Shown in pieces: positions 8,877-17,033 of a DNA stretch of 64,000 nt. This DNA is from Parahoeflea alexandrii. Its GTDB lineage: Bacteria; Pseudomonadota; Alphaproteobacteria; Rhizobiales; Rhizobiaceae. Both the position numbers and the translations under genes were made by a program. Below the pieces are notes generated by a model that had not been told where the DNA came from, did no database searches, and worked only from the letters and a program-made list of their open reading frames with translations. The DNA lies in contig NZ_JAAAML010000002.1 in assembly GCF_024105735.1 (NCBI RefSeq), positions 310,001-374,000 of the forward strand. The letters are read 5' to 3'. How positions within the stretch are numbered: position 1 is the first letter of the stretch; each line of letters opens with the position of its first letter.

Positions 8877-9310
8877 GGGTTAGGTCTCCTGTTGCCTTAC
8901 AACGCGTCGGCGTCGGTTTCGCCGGTGCGGATACGCATGGCCTGGTCAATCGAGTAAACGAAGATCTTGCCGTCGCCGATCTGGCCGGTCTTGGCTGACG
9001 TCGCGATCGCTTCGACCGCCTTGTCCACCGCATCCGACGCAATCGCGATCTCGATCTTCAGTTTCGGAAGAAAGCTCACCGCGTATTCCGTGCCGCGGTA
9101 GATCTCAGTGTGCCCCTTCTGTCTGCCGTAGCCTTTGACTTCGCTGACGGTCAGGCCCTGAATGCCGATAGCCGTCAATGCTTCACGCACCTCGTCCAGC
9201 TTGAACGGCTTGATGATGGCCATCACAATTTTCATCTGGTTTCCCATCCTTGTTGTCCGCGGCCATGCCGCCTCTCCTGACAGACAACCCGACACCCGTC
9301 GGATCGTCCG
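8775..9310. repeat. Copy 1 of a 536-base near-identical repeat (glnK plus amt signal peptide)
   Basis: Bases 8775-9310 align without gaps to 10838-11373 at a constant offset of 2063. Reading both copies, I see only one difference, A at 9107 versus C at 11170, which is a silent change in a Thr codon of glnK. The repeat covers the glnK 5' leader, all of glnK, the glnK-amt spacer and the amt signal peptide, and stops abruptly inside each amt gene. Confidence 0.95.
8897..9235 (-). CDS. glnK: P-II nitrogen regulatory protein GlnK (copy 1)
   Basis: A 112-residue P-II protein. It starts MKIVMAIIKPFKLDEVREAL, carries the T-loop with the uridylylation site Tyr51 in YRGTEYAVSFLPK, and ends IGDGKIFVYSIDQAMRIRTGETDADAL, including the ATP/2-oxoglutarate-binding segment. 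P-II proteins sense 2-oxoglutarate and ATP/ADP and, de-uridylylated, plug the Amt channel. The ATG at 9235 gives the normal P-II length; upstream in-frame starts add residues with no family match. The gene precedes amtB by 20 bases and has a sigma-54-like promoter at 9325-9340. The protein is identical to the second copy at 10960-11298. Confidence 0.96.
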   Translation of the reverse strand: MKIVMAIIKPFKLDEVREALTAIGIQGLTVSEVKGYGRQKGHTEIYRGTEYAVSFLPKLKIEIAIASDAVDKAVEAIATSAKTGQIGDGKIFVYSIDQAMRIRTGETDADAL

Positions 9311-9324
9311 TTTGGGAATTCCCA

Positions 9325-9340
9325 ATCAAGTGCCGTGCCA
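9325..9340 (-). promoter_or_regulatory. Sigma-54-type promoter for glnK-amt operon 1
   Basis: On the minus strand this reads TGGCACGGCACTTGAT, close to the RpoN consensus TGGCACG-N4-TTGC with only the last C changed to A. It is 90 bases upstream of the glnK ATG. The equivalent site of the second operon is at exactly the same distance, although the sequence around it has diverged. Confidence 0.65.
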
Positions 9341-9514
9341 AACGGCAATGTGCCGGAAACCAAGCCTTTCAGACGGGCAGACAGCCCTGCAGGGTGGCAA
9401 GATGTCGAATTATTGTGCACAAACATCGGGGTTTATGATGTTTTATTCAGCACTGCCGCTTTGCGCGCCAATGCCGCGCCTGGCCAGCCAGGCTTCTGAA
9501 CGGGGTCTGTCGAT

Positions 9515-9543
9515 ACAAAAAAGGGCCCGGAAAAACCGGGCCC
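9515..9543 (-). terminator. Rho-independent terminator of the second amt gene
   Basis: On the minus strand an 8-base-pair stem GGGCCCGG/CCGGGCCC with a five-base loop is followed by six T residues. It is 50 bases beyond the stop codon of the amt gene at 9593 and separates the two glnK-amt operons. Confidence 0.85.
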
Positions 9544-9592
9544 CAAAGGTGGGATGGAACTCCATCCCGACGGGATTTCATGACAAGGACAA

Positions 9593-10939
9593 TCAGCCCT
9601 TGGTGAATTCCGGATAGGCTTCGACACCGACTTCCGCCATGTCCATGCCCATCATTTCCTGCTCTTCCGTGGCGCGGATGCCGACGGTCGATTTCAGGAT
9701 CAGCCAGATCACGCCCGACACCACGAAGGTGAACACGCCGATCGAGACGATACCCAGGATCTGGGTGCCGTAGGACATGTCCGGGTTGGAGAACGGTACG
9801 ATGAAGGTGCCCCAGATACCGGCAAGAAGGTGAACCGGGATGGCGCCGACCACGTCGTCGATCTTGAACTTGTCGAGCATCGGCACGGCAAACACCACGA
9901 TCACACCACCGACGGCGCCGATGATGATCGCCGTCAGCGGCGAAGGCATCAGAGGCTCGGCGGTGATCGAGACCAGGCCGGCGAGAGCGCCGTTGAGCGC
10001 CATGGTGACGTCGACCTTCTTGTACATGATCTGGGTGAGGATCATCGCCGCGACCACGCCGCCACAGGCTGCGAGATTGGTGTTGGCAAAGATCCGGCTG
10101 ATGTCGGATGCGTCACCGTTCGACCCGAGGGCCAGCTGCGATGCGCCGTTGAAGCCGAACCAGCCGAGCCACAGGATGAAGGTTCCGAGCGTGGCAAGCG
10201 CCATCGACGAACCCGGCATCGGGGTGACCTTGCCGTCCGCTCCGTATTTGCCCTTGCGTGCGCCGAGGATGATGGCGCCGGCGAGAGCGGCCCAGCCACC
10301 GACCGAATGAACCAGCGTCGAACCGGCGAAGTCGGAGAAGCCTGCTTCGCTGAGCCAGCCTGCGCCCCACTGCCAGGAACCGGTGATCGGATAGAGCACG
10401 CCGGTCAGGATTGCAGTGAAGATCAGGAACGGCCACAGCTTGATGCGCTCGGCCAGAGTGCCCGAGACGATCGATGCTGTGGTGGCGCAGAACACCATCT
10501 GGAAGAACCAGTCGGAAGCAACCGAGTAGTCGCCTTCGTTGGCACTGCCGGCGTCAGGCCAGCTGTAAGGCATCGGCGTGCCGAAATAGCCACCGTTGAC
10601 GTTGGTGTACATCAGCGAATAGCCGATGATCCAGAACATCAGGCCGGCAATCGAATAGAGAGCAATGTTCTTGAGGCACTGCATCGAGACGTTCTTGGAA
10701 CGCACCAGACCTGCTTCCAGCATGGCAAAGCCGGCGGCCATCCACATGACGAGAAAACCGCCGATGAGGAACAGGAGCGTGTTGAAGATGAAGGCCGTTT
10801 CGGCGGCCGTGGCGAATTCCGGCGCCGCGGCGGCTTCGGTTGCTTCCTGGGCGAAAGCTGGAACAGCGAAAGCGGCGAGTGCGCCCGCTGCCAACAGCCC
10901 GATCCGAAGCGGGGATGTGTGTGACATCTGAAGTGTCAT
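9593..10939 (-). CDS. amt: Ammonium transporter paralogue lacking first twin His
   Basis: A 448-residue Amt family protein whose first ~33 residues (signal peptide) are identical to those of the amtB at 7539-8876, while the rest is a different subfamily: FAMLEAGLVRSKNV, TASIVSGTLAERIKLW, DFAGSTLVHSVGGWAAL, NTNLAACGGVVAAM and DDVVGAIPVHLLAGIWGT. In the pore, YPITGSWQWG places Ser where the first twin histidine normally sits (compare YPVVSHWFW in plant AMT1), while the second His is present in IPVHLLAG. Transport of ammonium is still likely, but selectivity or mechanism may differ. It is 20 bases downstream of a second glnK. AGGAG precedes the ATG. Confidence 0.93.
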   Translation of the reverse strand: MTLQMSHTSPLRIGLLAAGALAAFAVPAFAQEATEAAAAPEFATAAETAFIFNTLLFLIGGFLVMWMAAGFAMLEAGLVRSKNVSMQCLKNIALYSIAGLMFWIIGYSLMYTNVNGGYFGTPMPYSWPDAGSANEGDYSVASDWFFQMVFCATTASIVSGTLAERIKLWPFLIFTAILTGVLYPITGSWQWGAGWLSEAGFSDFAGSTLVHSVGGWAALAGAIILGARKGKYGADGKVTPMPGSSMALATLGTFILWLGWFGFNGASQLALGSNGDASDISRIFANTNLAACGGVVAAMILTQIMYKKVDVTMALNGALAGLVSITAEPLMPSPLTAIIIGAVGGVIVVFAVPMLDKFKIDDVVGAIPVHLLAGIWGTFIVPFSNPDMSYGTQILGIVSIGVFTFVVSGVIWLILKSTVGIRATEEQEMMGMDMAEVGVEAYPEFTKG

Positions 10940-11373
10940 GGGTTAGGTCTCCTGTTGCCTTACAACGCGTCGGCGTCGGTTTCGCCGGTGCGGATACGCA
11001 TGGCCTGGTCAATCGAGTAAACGAAGATCTTGCCGTCGCCGATCTGGCCGGTCTTGGCTGACGTCGCGATCGCTTCGACCGCCTTGTCCACCGCATCCGA
11101 CGCAATCGCGATCTCGATCTTCAGTTTCGGAAGAAAGCTCACCGCGTATTCCGTGCCGCGGTAGATCTCCGTGTGCCCCTTCTGTCTGCCGTAGCCTTTG
11201 ACTTCGCTGACGGTCAGGCCCTGAATGCCGATAGCCGTCAATGCTTCACGCACCTCGTCCAGCTTGAACGGCTTGATGATGGCCATCACAATTTTCATCT
11301 GGTTTCCCATCCTTGTTGTCCGCGGCCATGCCGCCTCTCCTGACAGACAACCCGACACCCGTCGGATCGTCCG
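10838..11373. repeat. Copy 2 of the 536-base glnK/amt repeat
   Basis: Direct-repeat partner of 8775-9310 at constant offset 2063, with one visible mismatch (C at 11170). It contains glnK copy 2 and the first part of the second amt gene. Confidence 0.95.
10960..11298 (-). CDS. glnK: P-II nitrogen regulatory protein GlnK (copy 2)
   Basis: The 112-residue product is identical to the GlnK at 8897-9235; the genes differ by a single silent base. Tyr51 of the T-loop and the C-terminal nucleotide-binding motif are present. It lies 20 bases upstream of the second amt gene and 90 bases downstream of its own sigma-54-like promoter, so it appears to be functional and nitrogen-regulated. Having two identical P-II proteins beside two different Amt channels suggests either GlnK can serve either channel and that copy identity is kept by gene conversion. 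Confidence 0.96.
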   Translation of the reverse strand: MKIVMAIIKPFKLDEVREALTAIGIQGLTVSEVKGYGRQKGHTEIYRGTEYAVSFLPKLKIEIAIASDAVDKAVEAIATSAKTGQIGDGKIFVYSIDQAMRIRTGETDADAL

Positions 11374-11387
11374 CCTGACCCCAAGGA

Positions 11388-11403
11388 ATCAAAAGCCGTG
11401 CCA
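11388..11403 (-). promoter_or_regulatory. Sigma-54-type promoter for glnK-amt operon 2
   Basis: The minus strand reads TGGCACGGCTTTTGAT, matching the -24/-12 RpoN pattern with the same final-base deviation as operon 1. It sits 90 bases upstream of glnK copy 2, just outside the repeated block. Confidence 0.65.
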
Positions 11404-11527
11404 GTTTCGAAAAAAACCGGCAACCTGTTGAAAAAATGATGGAATATTCAGCGGAATGATTCAGGCGTGCGCCGCGCCGCACAGTCGAAGATCACAAATT
11501 AGGCAAAAGTTAACAAATGCCTATATT

Positions 11528-12406
11528 TTAGGCTTTTGCCCGATCTCGAATCAATCCTTCCTGCGCGACCGAGGCAATCAGCCTGCCGTCGCGCTGGTAA
11601 AGACTGCCGCGTGTGAAGCCGCGGGCGCCATTGGTGTTGGGCGAATCCATGCTGTAGAGCAACCAGTCATCCAGTTTCGAGGGCCGGTGGAACCACATCG
11701 CGTGGTCCAGGCTGGCGACCTGCAGCTCGCGGTCAAACACCGAGCGGCCATGCGCAAACAGCGCCGTGTCGAGAAGCGTCATGTCCGACAGATAGGCGAG
11801 GATCGCCGCCTGGATGATGTGGTCATCCGGCACCGGACCTGTGGTCCTGACCCAGACCTTCTGCTGCGGCTCGAGTTTCTGGTCGGAAATATAGTGCTCC
11901 AGCGACAGCGGCCGCACCTCGATCGGACGCTCCCGCTCCCAGTAGCTGCGGATATGATCGGGCGCACCGGCAAGGAAGGCTTCGCGCATCTCCTCCTTGC
12001 CCGGCAGATCCTGCGGCTGCGCAACGGCGGGGATCGGGTCCTGGTACTCGAGCCCCTCCTCGGCCTTCTGGAACGAGGCCGAAAGCGAGAAGATCGCCTT
12101 TCCGTGCTGGATCGCCACCACCGAGCGGGTCGCGAAGCTCAGGCCGTCACGGATCCGGTCGACCTCGTAGATGATCGGAGCGGCGGGATCGCCGGGACGC
12201 ATGAAATAGGCATGCAGCGAGTGAACCGGCCTGTCAGCCGTAATGGTCCGCTGCGCCGCCACCAGCGCCTGGCCGATCACCTGGCCGCCAAAGACGCGCT
12301 GCCATCCGACCTGCGGACTTGTTCCGCGGAACAGGTCCTGCTCAAGCCGTTCAATGTCGAGACTTGAGAGCAATTGTTCCATGGCGGTGGGAGCTGTGCG
12401 CGACAT
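11528..12406 (-). CDS. tesB: Acyl-CoA thioesterase II
   Basis: A 292-residue double-hotdog thioesterase that hydrolyses acyl-CoA to free fatty acid and CoA. Recognisable blocks are VFGGQVIGQALVAAQRT, VHSLHAYFMRPGD, DGLSFATRSVVAIQHG, and in the C-terminal hotdog AYLSDMTLLDTAL, VASLDHAMWFHRP and GSLYQRDGRLIASVAQEGLIR, which hold the Asp, Ser/Thr and Gln positions of the TesB triad. Length equals the family norm. ATG at 12406. Divergent from the flavoprotein hydroxylase gene, with 152 bases between them. Confidence 0.93.
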   Translation of the reverse strand: MSRTAPTAMEQLLSSLDIERLEQDLFRGTSPQVGWQRVFGGQVIGQALVAAQRTITADRPVHSLHAYFMRPGDPAAPIIYEVDRIRDGLSFATRSVVAIQHGKAIFSLSASFQKAEEGLEYQDPIPAVAQPQDLPGKEEMREAFLAGAPDHIRSYWERERPIEVRPLSLEHYISDQKLEPQQKVWVRTTGPVPDDHIIQAAILAYLSDMTLLDTALFAHGRSVFDRELQVASLDHAMWFHRPSKLDDWLLYSMDSPNTNGARGFTRGSLYQRDGRLIASVAQEGLIRDRAKA

Positions 12407-12558
12407 TTTGGTTTTCTCGCAGAGGTGGGCTGTAAGATGACAATGCGGTATACGGTGTCATGAGGCTGCTGCAAAGACCGCGGCTTTCATATAGGGCACG
12501 AATGAAGGGCAGCGCGCGCTGTCTGCCGGCAGATGCGGACCTCGGGAAGGAACATGCG

Positions 12559-13785
12559 ATGACCACCACGACCCTCGATATTCTGGTATGCGGCGGCGGC
12601 TATGTCGGTCTTTCGGCTGCAGTGGCCCTGAAACTTGCGGCGCCGTCGCTGGATGTTGCCGTGATCGACGCCGCGCCGCCCGAGGTATGGCGCAAGGACC
12701 AGCGCGCCTCGGCGATCGCCGCCGGCGCAAGGCGCCTGCTGACAACGCTTGATGTCTGGAAGGACATCGAAGCCGAGACGCAAGCCATCAATGACATGAT
12801 CATCACCGATTCGCGCACCTCCGACCCTGTCCGTCCGGTGTTTCTGACCTTCGACGGCGCAATCGAGGATGGCGAGCCCTTCGCCCACATGGCGCCGAAC
12901 GTTGCCATGGTTGCTGCCCTTCGCGAAAGGGCGGCAGAGATCGGCGTGGCGATCCACCAGTCAGCCGCCGCATCGGCCCTCGACATCAGCGAGCGCGACG
13001 CCCGTGTCGAAACCGCTGATGGCCGGACATTCGCCGCAAAACTCGTGATCGCTGCCGACGGGGTCAAGTCCAGCCTGCGCGAGATGGCCGGCATCAAGAC
13101 CCAGCGCTGGGAATATGGCCAGTCGGGCATTGTCACAATGGTCGCCCATGAACGCCCGCACAATGGCCGCGCCGAGGAGCATTTCCTGCCCTCCGGTCCC
13201 TTTGCCATCCTGCCGCTCAGCGGAAACCGCTCGTCGCTGGTCTGGACCGAACGGACCGAGGATGCCAACCGGCTCGTTGCCGAAGACGATTTTGTCTTTG
13301 AGGCCGAGCTCGAGCGCCGCTTCGGCCATCATCTCGGAGCACTGACGGTCGAAGGTGGACGCCGGGCTTTCCCGCTCGGATTGACGCTCGCGCGGGAATT
13401 CGTCCGGCCGCGGCTGGCGCTCGCCGGCGATGCCGCGCACGGCATCCATCCGGTCGCGGGCCAGGGCCTCAATCTCGGCTTCCGCGATGTCGCGGCCCTG
13501 GCTGAAACGGTCGTCGAGGCAAACCGTCTCGGTCTGGATATCGGCTCGCTGACCGTACTGGAGCGCTACCAGACCTGGCGCCGCTTCGACACGGTGCGCA
13601 TGGGGGTCACCAGCGATATCCTGACGCGGATGTTCTCAAACGACATCACGCCGTTGCGGCTGATCAGGGATTTCGGCCTCGGGCTCGTCGACCGTATGCC
13701 GGCGATGAAACGCTATTTCATCAACCAGGCCGCAGGCATTCCCGATGCTTCGGGCCCGCGGCTGCTGCGCGGCGAGACAATCTGA
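12559..13785 (+). CDS. UbiH/UbiF/COQ6 family FAD-dependent hydroxylase
   Basis: A 408-residue flavin monooxygenase. It has the N-terminal Rossmann motif ILVCGGGYVGLSAAVALK, an FAD contact VIAADGVKSSLRE around residue 165, and the C-terminal signature LALAGDAAHGIHPVAGQGLN typical of UbiH/UbiF/VisC enzymes that hydroxylate ubiquinone precursors. Which ring position it acts on cannot be read from the sequence. The ATG at 12559 follows GGGAAGGA; an in-frame ATG at 12460 is too far upstream. Convergent with a TetR regulator gene. Confidence 0.9.
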   Translation: MTTTTLDILVCGGGYVGLSAAVALKLAAPSLDVAVIDAAPPEVWRKDQRASAIAAGARRLLTTLDVWKDIEAETQAINDMIITDSRTSDPVRPVFLTFDGAIEDGEPFAHMAPNVAMVAALRERAAEIGVAIHQSAAASALDISERDARVETADGRTFAAKLVIAADGVKSSLREMAGIKTQRWEYGQSGIVTMVAHERPHNGRAEEHFLPSGPFAILPLSGNRSSLVWTERTEDANRLVAEDDFVFEAELERRFGHHLGALTVEGGRRAFPLGLTLAREFVRPRLALAGDAAHGIHPVAGQGLNLGFRDVAALAETVVEANRLGLDIGSLTVLERYQTWRRFDTVRMGVTSDILTRMFSNDITPLRLIRDFGLGLVDRMPAMKRYFINQAAGIPDASGPRLLRGETI

Positions 13786-13809
13786 CCGCCGCAGCGTCTC
13801 AAGTGATCT

Positions 13810-14394
13810 TCAAATCCCCGATTGCGGCGCGATCTGCAGGCTTTGTTCGGCGCGGCGCAGGCTTTCCATCAGCACAGTCATGTCGTTGAAAGCGTGGGCC
13901 AAGGTGATTCCGCCTTGCCATTCGATGACAACGGCACGGGCACGGGCCATCGCAATAGATGGACGCGGGCCTGTTTTCTGCAGCTCCCGGGCAATGAAAC
14001 TCACAAGCAGTTCGAAGCTTTGACCGGCCCGCGCCGATGCATCCGGAGCCGACCGGCGAAAATCCCTGACCGCCGCGCTTATCGGGCATCCGTTTTCAAC
14101 CCGGCTGCGGTTGGACTGTCCAAGCCTGTGCAGCAGGAACCGGATACGCTCACGCGGATCCGGCGATGCGGTCTCTGCTTCGAGGGTCAGGGATTGGGTT
14201 TCACTGACAAAAACATCAGCCACCGCCAACGCCAGTTCCGCCTTGGAGCGAAAATAATAGAACATGTTGCCCTGCGGCACCCCGGCGGCGCGGGCAATGT
14301 CGGCAATGCTGGTTGCGGAAAAGCCGTTTACCCAGAACAGTCGCGCTGCCGCGGCCACGATCGCTTCCCGCCTTTGGTCGCCCTTTTTCGCCAC
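13810..14394 (-). CDS. TetR/AcrR family transcriptional regulator
   Basis: A 194-residue regulator. The first 60 residues form the TetR helix-turn-helix: REAIVAAAARLFWVNGFSATSIADIARAAGVPQGNMFYYFRSKAEL (described here as residues 9-54). The C-terminal domain (RFLLHRLGQSNRSRVENGCPISAAVRDF) resembles the NemR/AcuR-like ligand-binding group, with a Cys in GCPI that is also seen in those proteins. The target is unknown; no divergent partner gene lies next to it, since the upstream neighbour Trm112 is on the same strand. Confidence 0.88.
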   Translation of the reverse strand: MAKKGDQRREAIVAAAARLFWVNGFSATSIADIARAAGVPQGNMFYYFRSKAELALAVADVFVSETQSLTLEAETASPDPRERIRFLLHRLGQSNRSRVENGCPISAAVRDFRRSAPDASARAGQSFELLVSFIARELQKTGPRPSIAMARARAVVIEWQGGITLAHAFNDMTVLMESLRRAEQSLQIAPQSGI

Positions 14395-14489
14395 AAGCCC
14401 GCCTTTCTGATTTGGTCGGCTGACTTATAATCGAGCGATCAAATGGTCCCGTCAAGCGCCGCCCGCCGCCGGGAAGACGTCGTGGGGTC

Positions 14490-14711
14490 TCATTCCTCGT
14501 CGGGAAGTTGCCGAGCTTCGGAAACCAGCATGATCGGGATGCCGTCGCGCACCGGGTAGGCCAGCCTTGCGCGGGCGGAGACCAGCTCTTCCCGTTCGGC
14601 GTCGAATTCCAGCGGCCCGTAGGTCAGCGGACACACCAGAAGCTCGAGCATCTTGATGTCGACAGCGCCCCTTGCTCGGGGATTCTTTTCCGGCTGAACC
14701 TGGTCGGTCAT
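14490..14711 (-). CDS. Trm112 family protein
   Basis: A 73-residue small protein containing [18 protein letters not shown] and [20 protein letters not shown], the signature of bacterial Trm112/YcaR proteins, which act as partner subunits of methyltransferases or in cell-envelope-linked roles. Only the first of the zinc-type Cys positions (VCP) is present, normal for this bacterial subgroup. ATG at 14711; a GTG six bases upstream is possible. It lies just downstream of the LON-domain gene on the same strand (15-base gap), and the trio thioredoxin/LON/Trm112 looks like one operon. Confidence 0.88.
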   Translation of the reverse strand: MTDQVQPEKNPRARGAVDIKMLELLVCPLTYGPLEFDAEREELVSARARLAYPVRDGIPIMLVSEARQLPDEE

Positions 14712-14726
14712 TGGCACGCAGCACGC

Positions 14727-15404
14727 CTATTGCAGAACGCGTCCATAATCCTCTGAATCGCGCGCAAGGGCAATCTCGGTAATCGCAATCAGCGTTTCCG
14801 CCCGAACCCTGAGATTGTCCGCTTCCAGCAGCGCCTGCTTTTCCGCCGGCCCGTAGGGCGACATCATCGACAGCGAATTGACCAGCGTCTGTGTGCTGGC
14901 CCGCTCGACGGAGTTCCAGTCGGCCTCGAGGTCATTGGCGTCCAGATAGGCCTTGAAGCTTTCGAGCAGCGCCTTCCTGTCGACTTCCGCGCCTTCATCG
15001 CCGGCTTCAAGATCACCCAGGAAGGGCGAAATCCGGCAGGTCCGGTAAGGCTTGCGGCCCTTCTCCACTTCGCCGCCCACCCGGAACCGGCAGACACCGC
15101 CCAGGGTGATGACGTAGCGGCCGTCTCCGGTCTCCGCAAACGAGGTAATCCGCCCCAGGCAACCGACACGGCACAGGTCCTCGACAGGACCCTTGCAGGA
15201 CTCCGCCTCGGCCATCGCCGGTTGAATCACCCCGATCAGCCGGTGCGAACTCATCGCGTCATCAAACATCGAAAGATAGCGCGGTTCGAAGATATTCAGT
15301 GGTAACTGCGACCCCGGCAGCAACAGCGCACCGGACAGCGGAAAAACCGGAACTTGTTCCGGAATATCCGCTTCGAGCCGATAGGATTTGTTCCCGACCT
15401 GCAT
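14727..15404 (-). CDS. LON peptidase substrate-binding domain protein
   Basis: A 225-residue protein with only the N-terminal domain of Lon: QVPVFPLSGALLLPGSQLPLNIFEPRYLSMFDDAM near the start (residues about 16-50), LIGVIQP, VGCLGRITSFAETGDGRYVITLGGVCRFRV, and no AAA+ or protease domain. Such proteins are common in alphaproteobacteria; their biochemical role is not established. The ATG at 15404 has GAGG nine bases upstream; the TTG at 15419 is less likely because it overlaps that site. Between the thioredoxin-like gene and Trm112 on one strand. Confidence 0.88.
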   Translation of the reverse strand: MQVGNKSYRLEADIPEQVPVFPLSGALLLPGSQLPLNIFEPRYLSMFDDAMSSHRLIGVIQPAMAEAESCKGPVEDLCRVGCLGRITSFAETGDGRYVITLGGVCRFRVGGEVEKGRKPYRTCRISPFLGDLEAGDEGAEVDRKALLESFKAYLDANDLEADWNSVERASTQTLVNSLSMMSPYGPAEKQALLEADNLRVRAETLIAITEIALARDSEDYGRVLQ

Positions 15405-15487
15405 GCCATTAAGCCTCAACGTTCATTACACACCGGAATGTGGGGCAAACCTTTAAAATCTCAAGGGTCTGCCGCGAAATCAGACGC

Positions 15488-16486
15488 TCAGGAAAACAGC
15501 AGCGAGGAAAGCTGCCGCCGGGCCGAAAGCGTTGCCGGATCGACGGGACCCCAGGCTTCAAAAAACTCCAGCAGCGTCTTGCGCGCCGCTTCGTCTTCCC
15601 AGGCCCGGTCCTTGCGCATGATCGCGAACAGCTCGTCAGCCGCTGCTTCCCGGTAGCCCTGGGCATTGAGGATCTTGGCAAACTTCAGCCGTGCCTCGTG
15701 ATCGTCGGGATTGGACGCAAGGCGCGATTCCAGCTCGACCGGATCACCCAGTTCGGCGACTTCGCGCGCCATTTCCACCCGCTTGAACACGGCAGCAACT
15801 TCCGGATCCTTGCGGTCTTCGGCAGGAATGGCATTGAGCAGTTTTTCGGCCCGGTCAAACTCGCCCGCCGCCAGCATGCAGCCGGCCATCCCGGCAATCG
15901 CGCCGACATGGCCCTGGTCCACTTGCAGGATGGCGCCAAACCCGCGTGCAGCGGTTTCCACATCGCCCGAGGTGAACGCCTCTCGCGACTGTGCCAGAAT
16001 CTGTTCAACCTGCTCTTCGGCCGAGGATTTCGCCGGCGGGCCGGCCACCTTGTCGATGAACTCGCGAATCTGGCTTTCCGGCAGCGCGCCCATGAAGCCA
16101 TCCACCGGCTTGCCGCCCGAAAAGGCGACCACGGCGGGGATCGACTGAATGCCCATCTGTCCCGGAATTGCCGGGTGATCATCGATGTTGAGCTTGACCA
16201 GCCTGACCCGGCCGTTTGCTTCCCGCACCACCTTTTCGATGATCGGGGTGAGCTGCTTGCAGGGTCCGCACCATGGTGCCCAGAAATCAACCAGAACCGT
16301 AACATCCTGCGACGCCTTGATCACGTCGGCGGTGAAGTCAGCGGTGGTGGTGTCAGAGATCAGATCCGCGGCTCCAGCCACACCACCGGCGGGTGCACCG
16401 GCCGGTTTCGCGGAATCGCCGAACGTCACCGTGCCGCTCATCTGGCCGCCGGATGCCGGCGCATAGGGATTGTCGAAGTCACTCAT
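15488..16486 (-). CDS. Thioredoxin-TPR protein (CnoX/YbbN-like)
   Basis: A 332-residue protein. A Gly/Ala-rich N-terminal tail leads into a thioredoxin domain (about 45-150) with the redox motif FWAPWCGPCKQLTPII and the cis-Pro region GIQSIPAVVAFSGG. The C-terminal half (about 175-332) is helical with tetratricopeptide-like repeats (GHVGAIAGMAGCMLAAGEFDRAEKLL, DDHEARLKFAKILNAQGYREAA region). This architecture matches YbbN/CnoX holdase-thioredoxins, although the active-site Cys pair CGPC is intact here, unlike E. coli CnoX. First gene of the likely thioredoxin-LON-Trm112 operon. Confidence 0.92.
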   Translation of the reverse strand: MSDFDNPYAPASGGQMSGTVTFGDSAKPAGAPAGGVAGAADLISDTTTADFTADVIKASQDVTVLVDFWAPWCGPCKQLTPIIEKVVREANGRVRLVKLNIDDHPAIPGQMGIQSIPAVVAFSGGKPVDGFMGALPESQIREFIDKVAGPPAKSSAEEQVEQILAQSREAFTSGDVETAARGFGAILQVDQGHVGAIAGMAGCMLAAGEFDRAEKLLNAIPAEDRKDPEVAAVFKRVEMAREVAELGDPVELESRLASNPDDHEARLKFAKILNAQGYREAAADELFAIMRKDRAWEDEAARKTLLEFFEAWGPVDPATLSARRQLSSLLFS

Positions 16487-16535
16487 GGGTCTGATTCCGT
16501 GCCTGCTGTAAGATATCTGTGTTCAAAATCGTGAT

Positions 16536-17033
16536 TTAGACCGAAACTTTCAAGATCATCGGTTCGTGGCCGGTATGGGCCAGAAAGCGCTTGAGGTCAT
16601 CCCGCCCGATCGATGTGGTCGCATCGTTGCTCAGGGGATGAGCATTGATAACCTCGTTGTCGAGCAGCGGCGCGTCAATGACGATTGTCACTTCGTGGTC
16701 GGGATCATTGATCGCGCAGAAGATTGTGACCGAGCCAGGCGCCACACCAAGCTTCTCCATCAGTGCTTCCGGTTTGCCGAACGACACCCGCCCGCTGGCC
16801 CCGATCAGCGTGTGGATCGTCTTCAGGTTCACTTCGGCATTTTCTTCGAGTGTGACCAGGAAGTAGGCGCCTTTCTTGTCCTTGAGAAAGAGGTTTTTCG
16901 TGTGCCCACCCGGGATCTCGTCGCGCAGAGACTGTGATTCGGCGACCGTGAACACAGGTGCATGATCAACTGTCGAATACGCGATCTCAAGAGCATCGAG
17001 GCAATCGAGGAGATCTTGGCGGGTCTTGGGCAT
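16536..17033 (-). CDS. Prolyl-tRNA deacylase / YbaK-ProX domain protein
   Basis: A 165-residue single-domain protein of the YbaK/EbsC/ProX family that hydrolyses mischarged Ala-tRNA(Pro). Blocks include VDHAPVFTVAESQSLRDEIPGGHTKNLFLKDKKGAYFLV, with the catalytic Lys in HTKNLFLKD, then GRVSFGKPEALMEKLGVAPGSVTIF and HPLSNDATTSIGRDDLKRF. The ATG at 17033 has GAGAG eight bases upstream; the GTG at 17042 would be too close to that site. It is transcribed away from tRNA-Gly. Confidence 0.9.
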   Translation of the reverse strand: MPKTRQDLLDCLDALEIAYSTVDHAPVFTVAESQSLRDEIPGGHTKNLFLKDKKGAYFLVTLEENAEVNLKTIHTLIGASGRVSFGKPEALMEKLGVAPGSVTIFCAINDPDHEVTIVIDAPLLDNEVINAHPLSNDATTSIGRDDLKRFLAHTGHEPMILKVSV

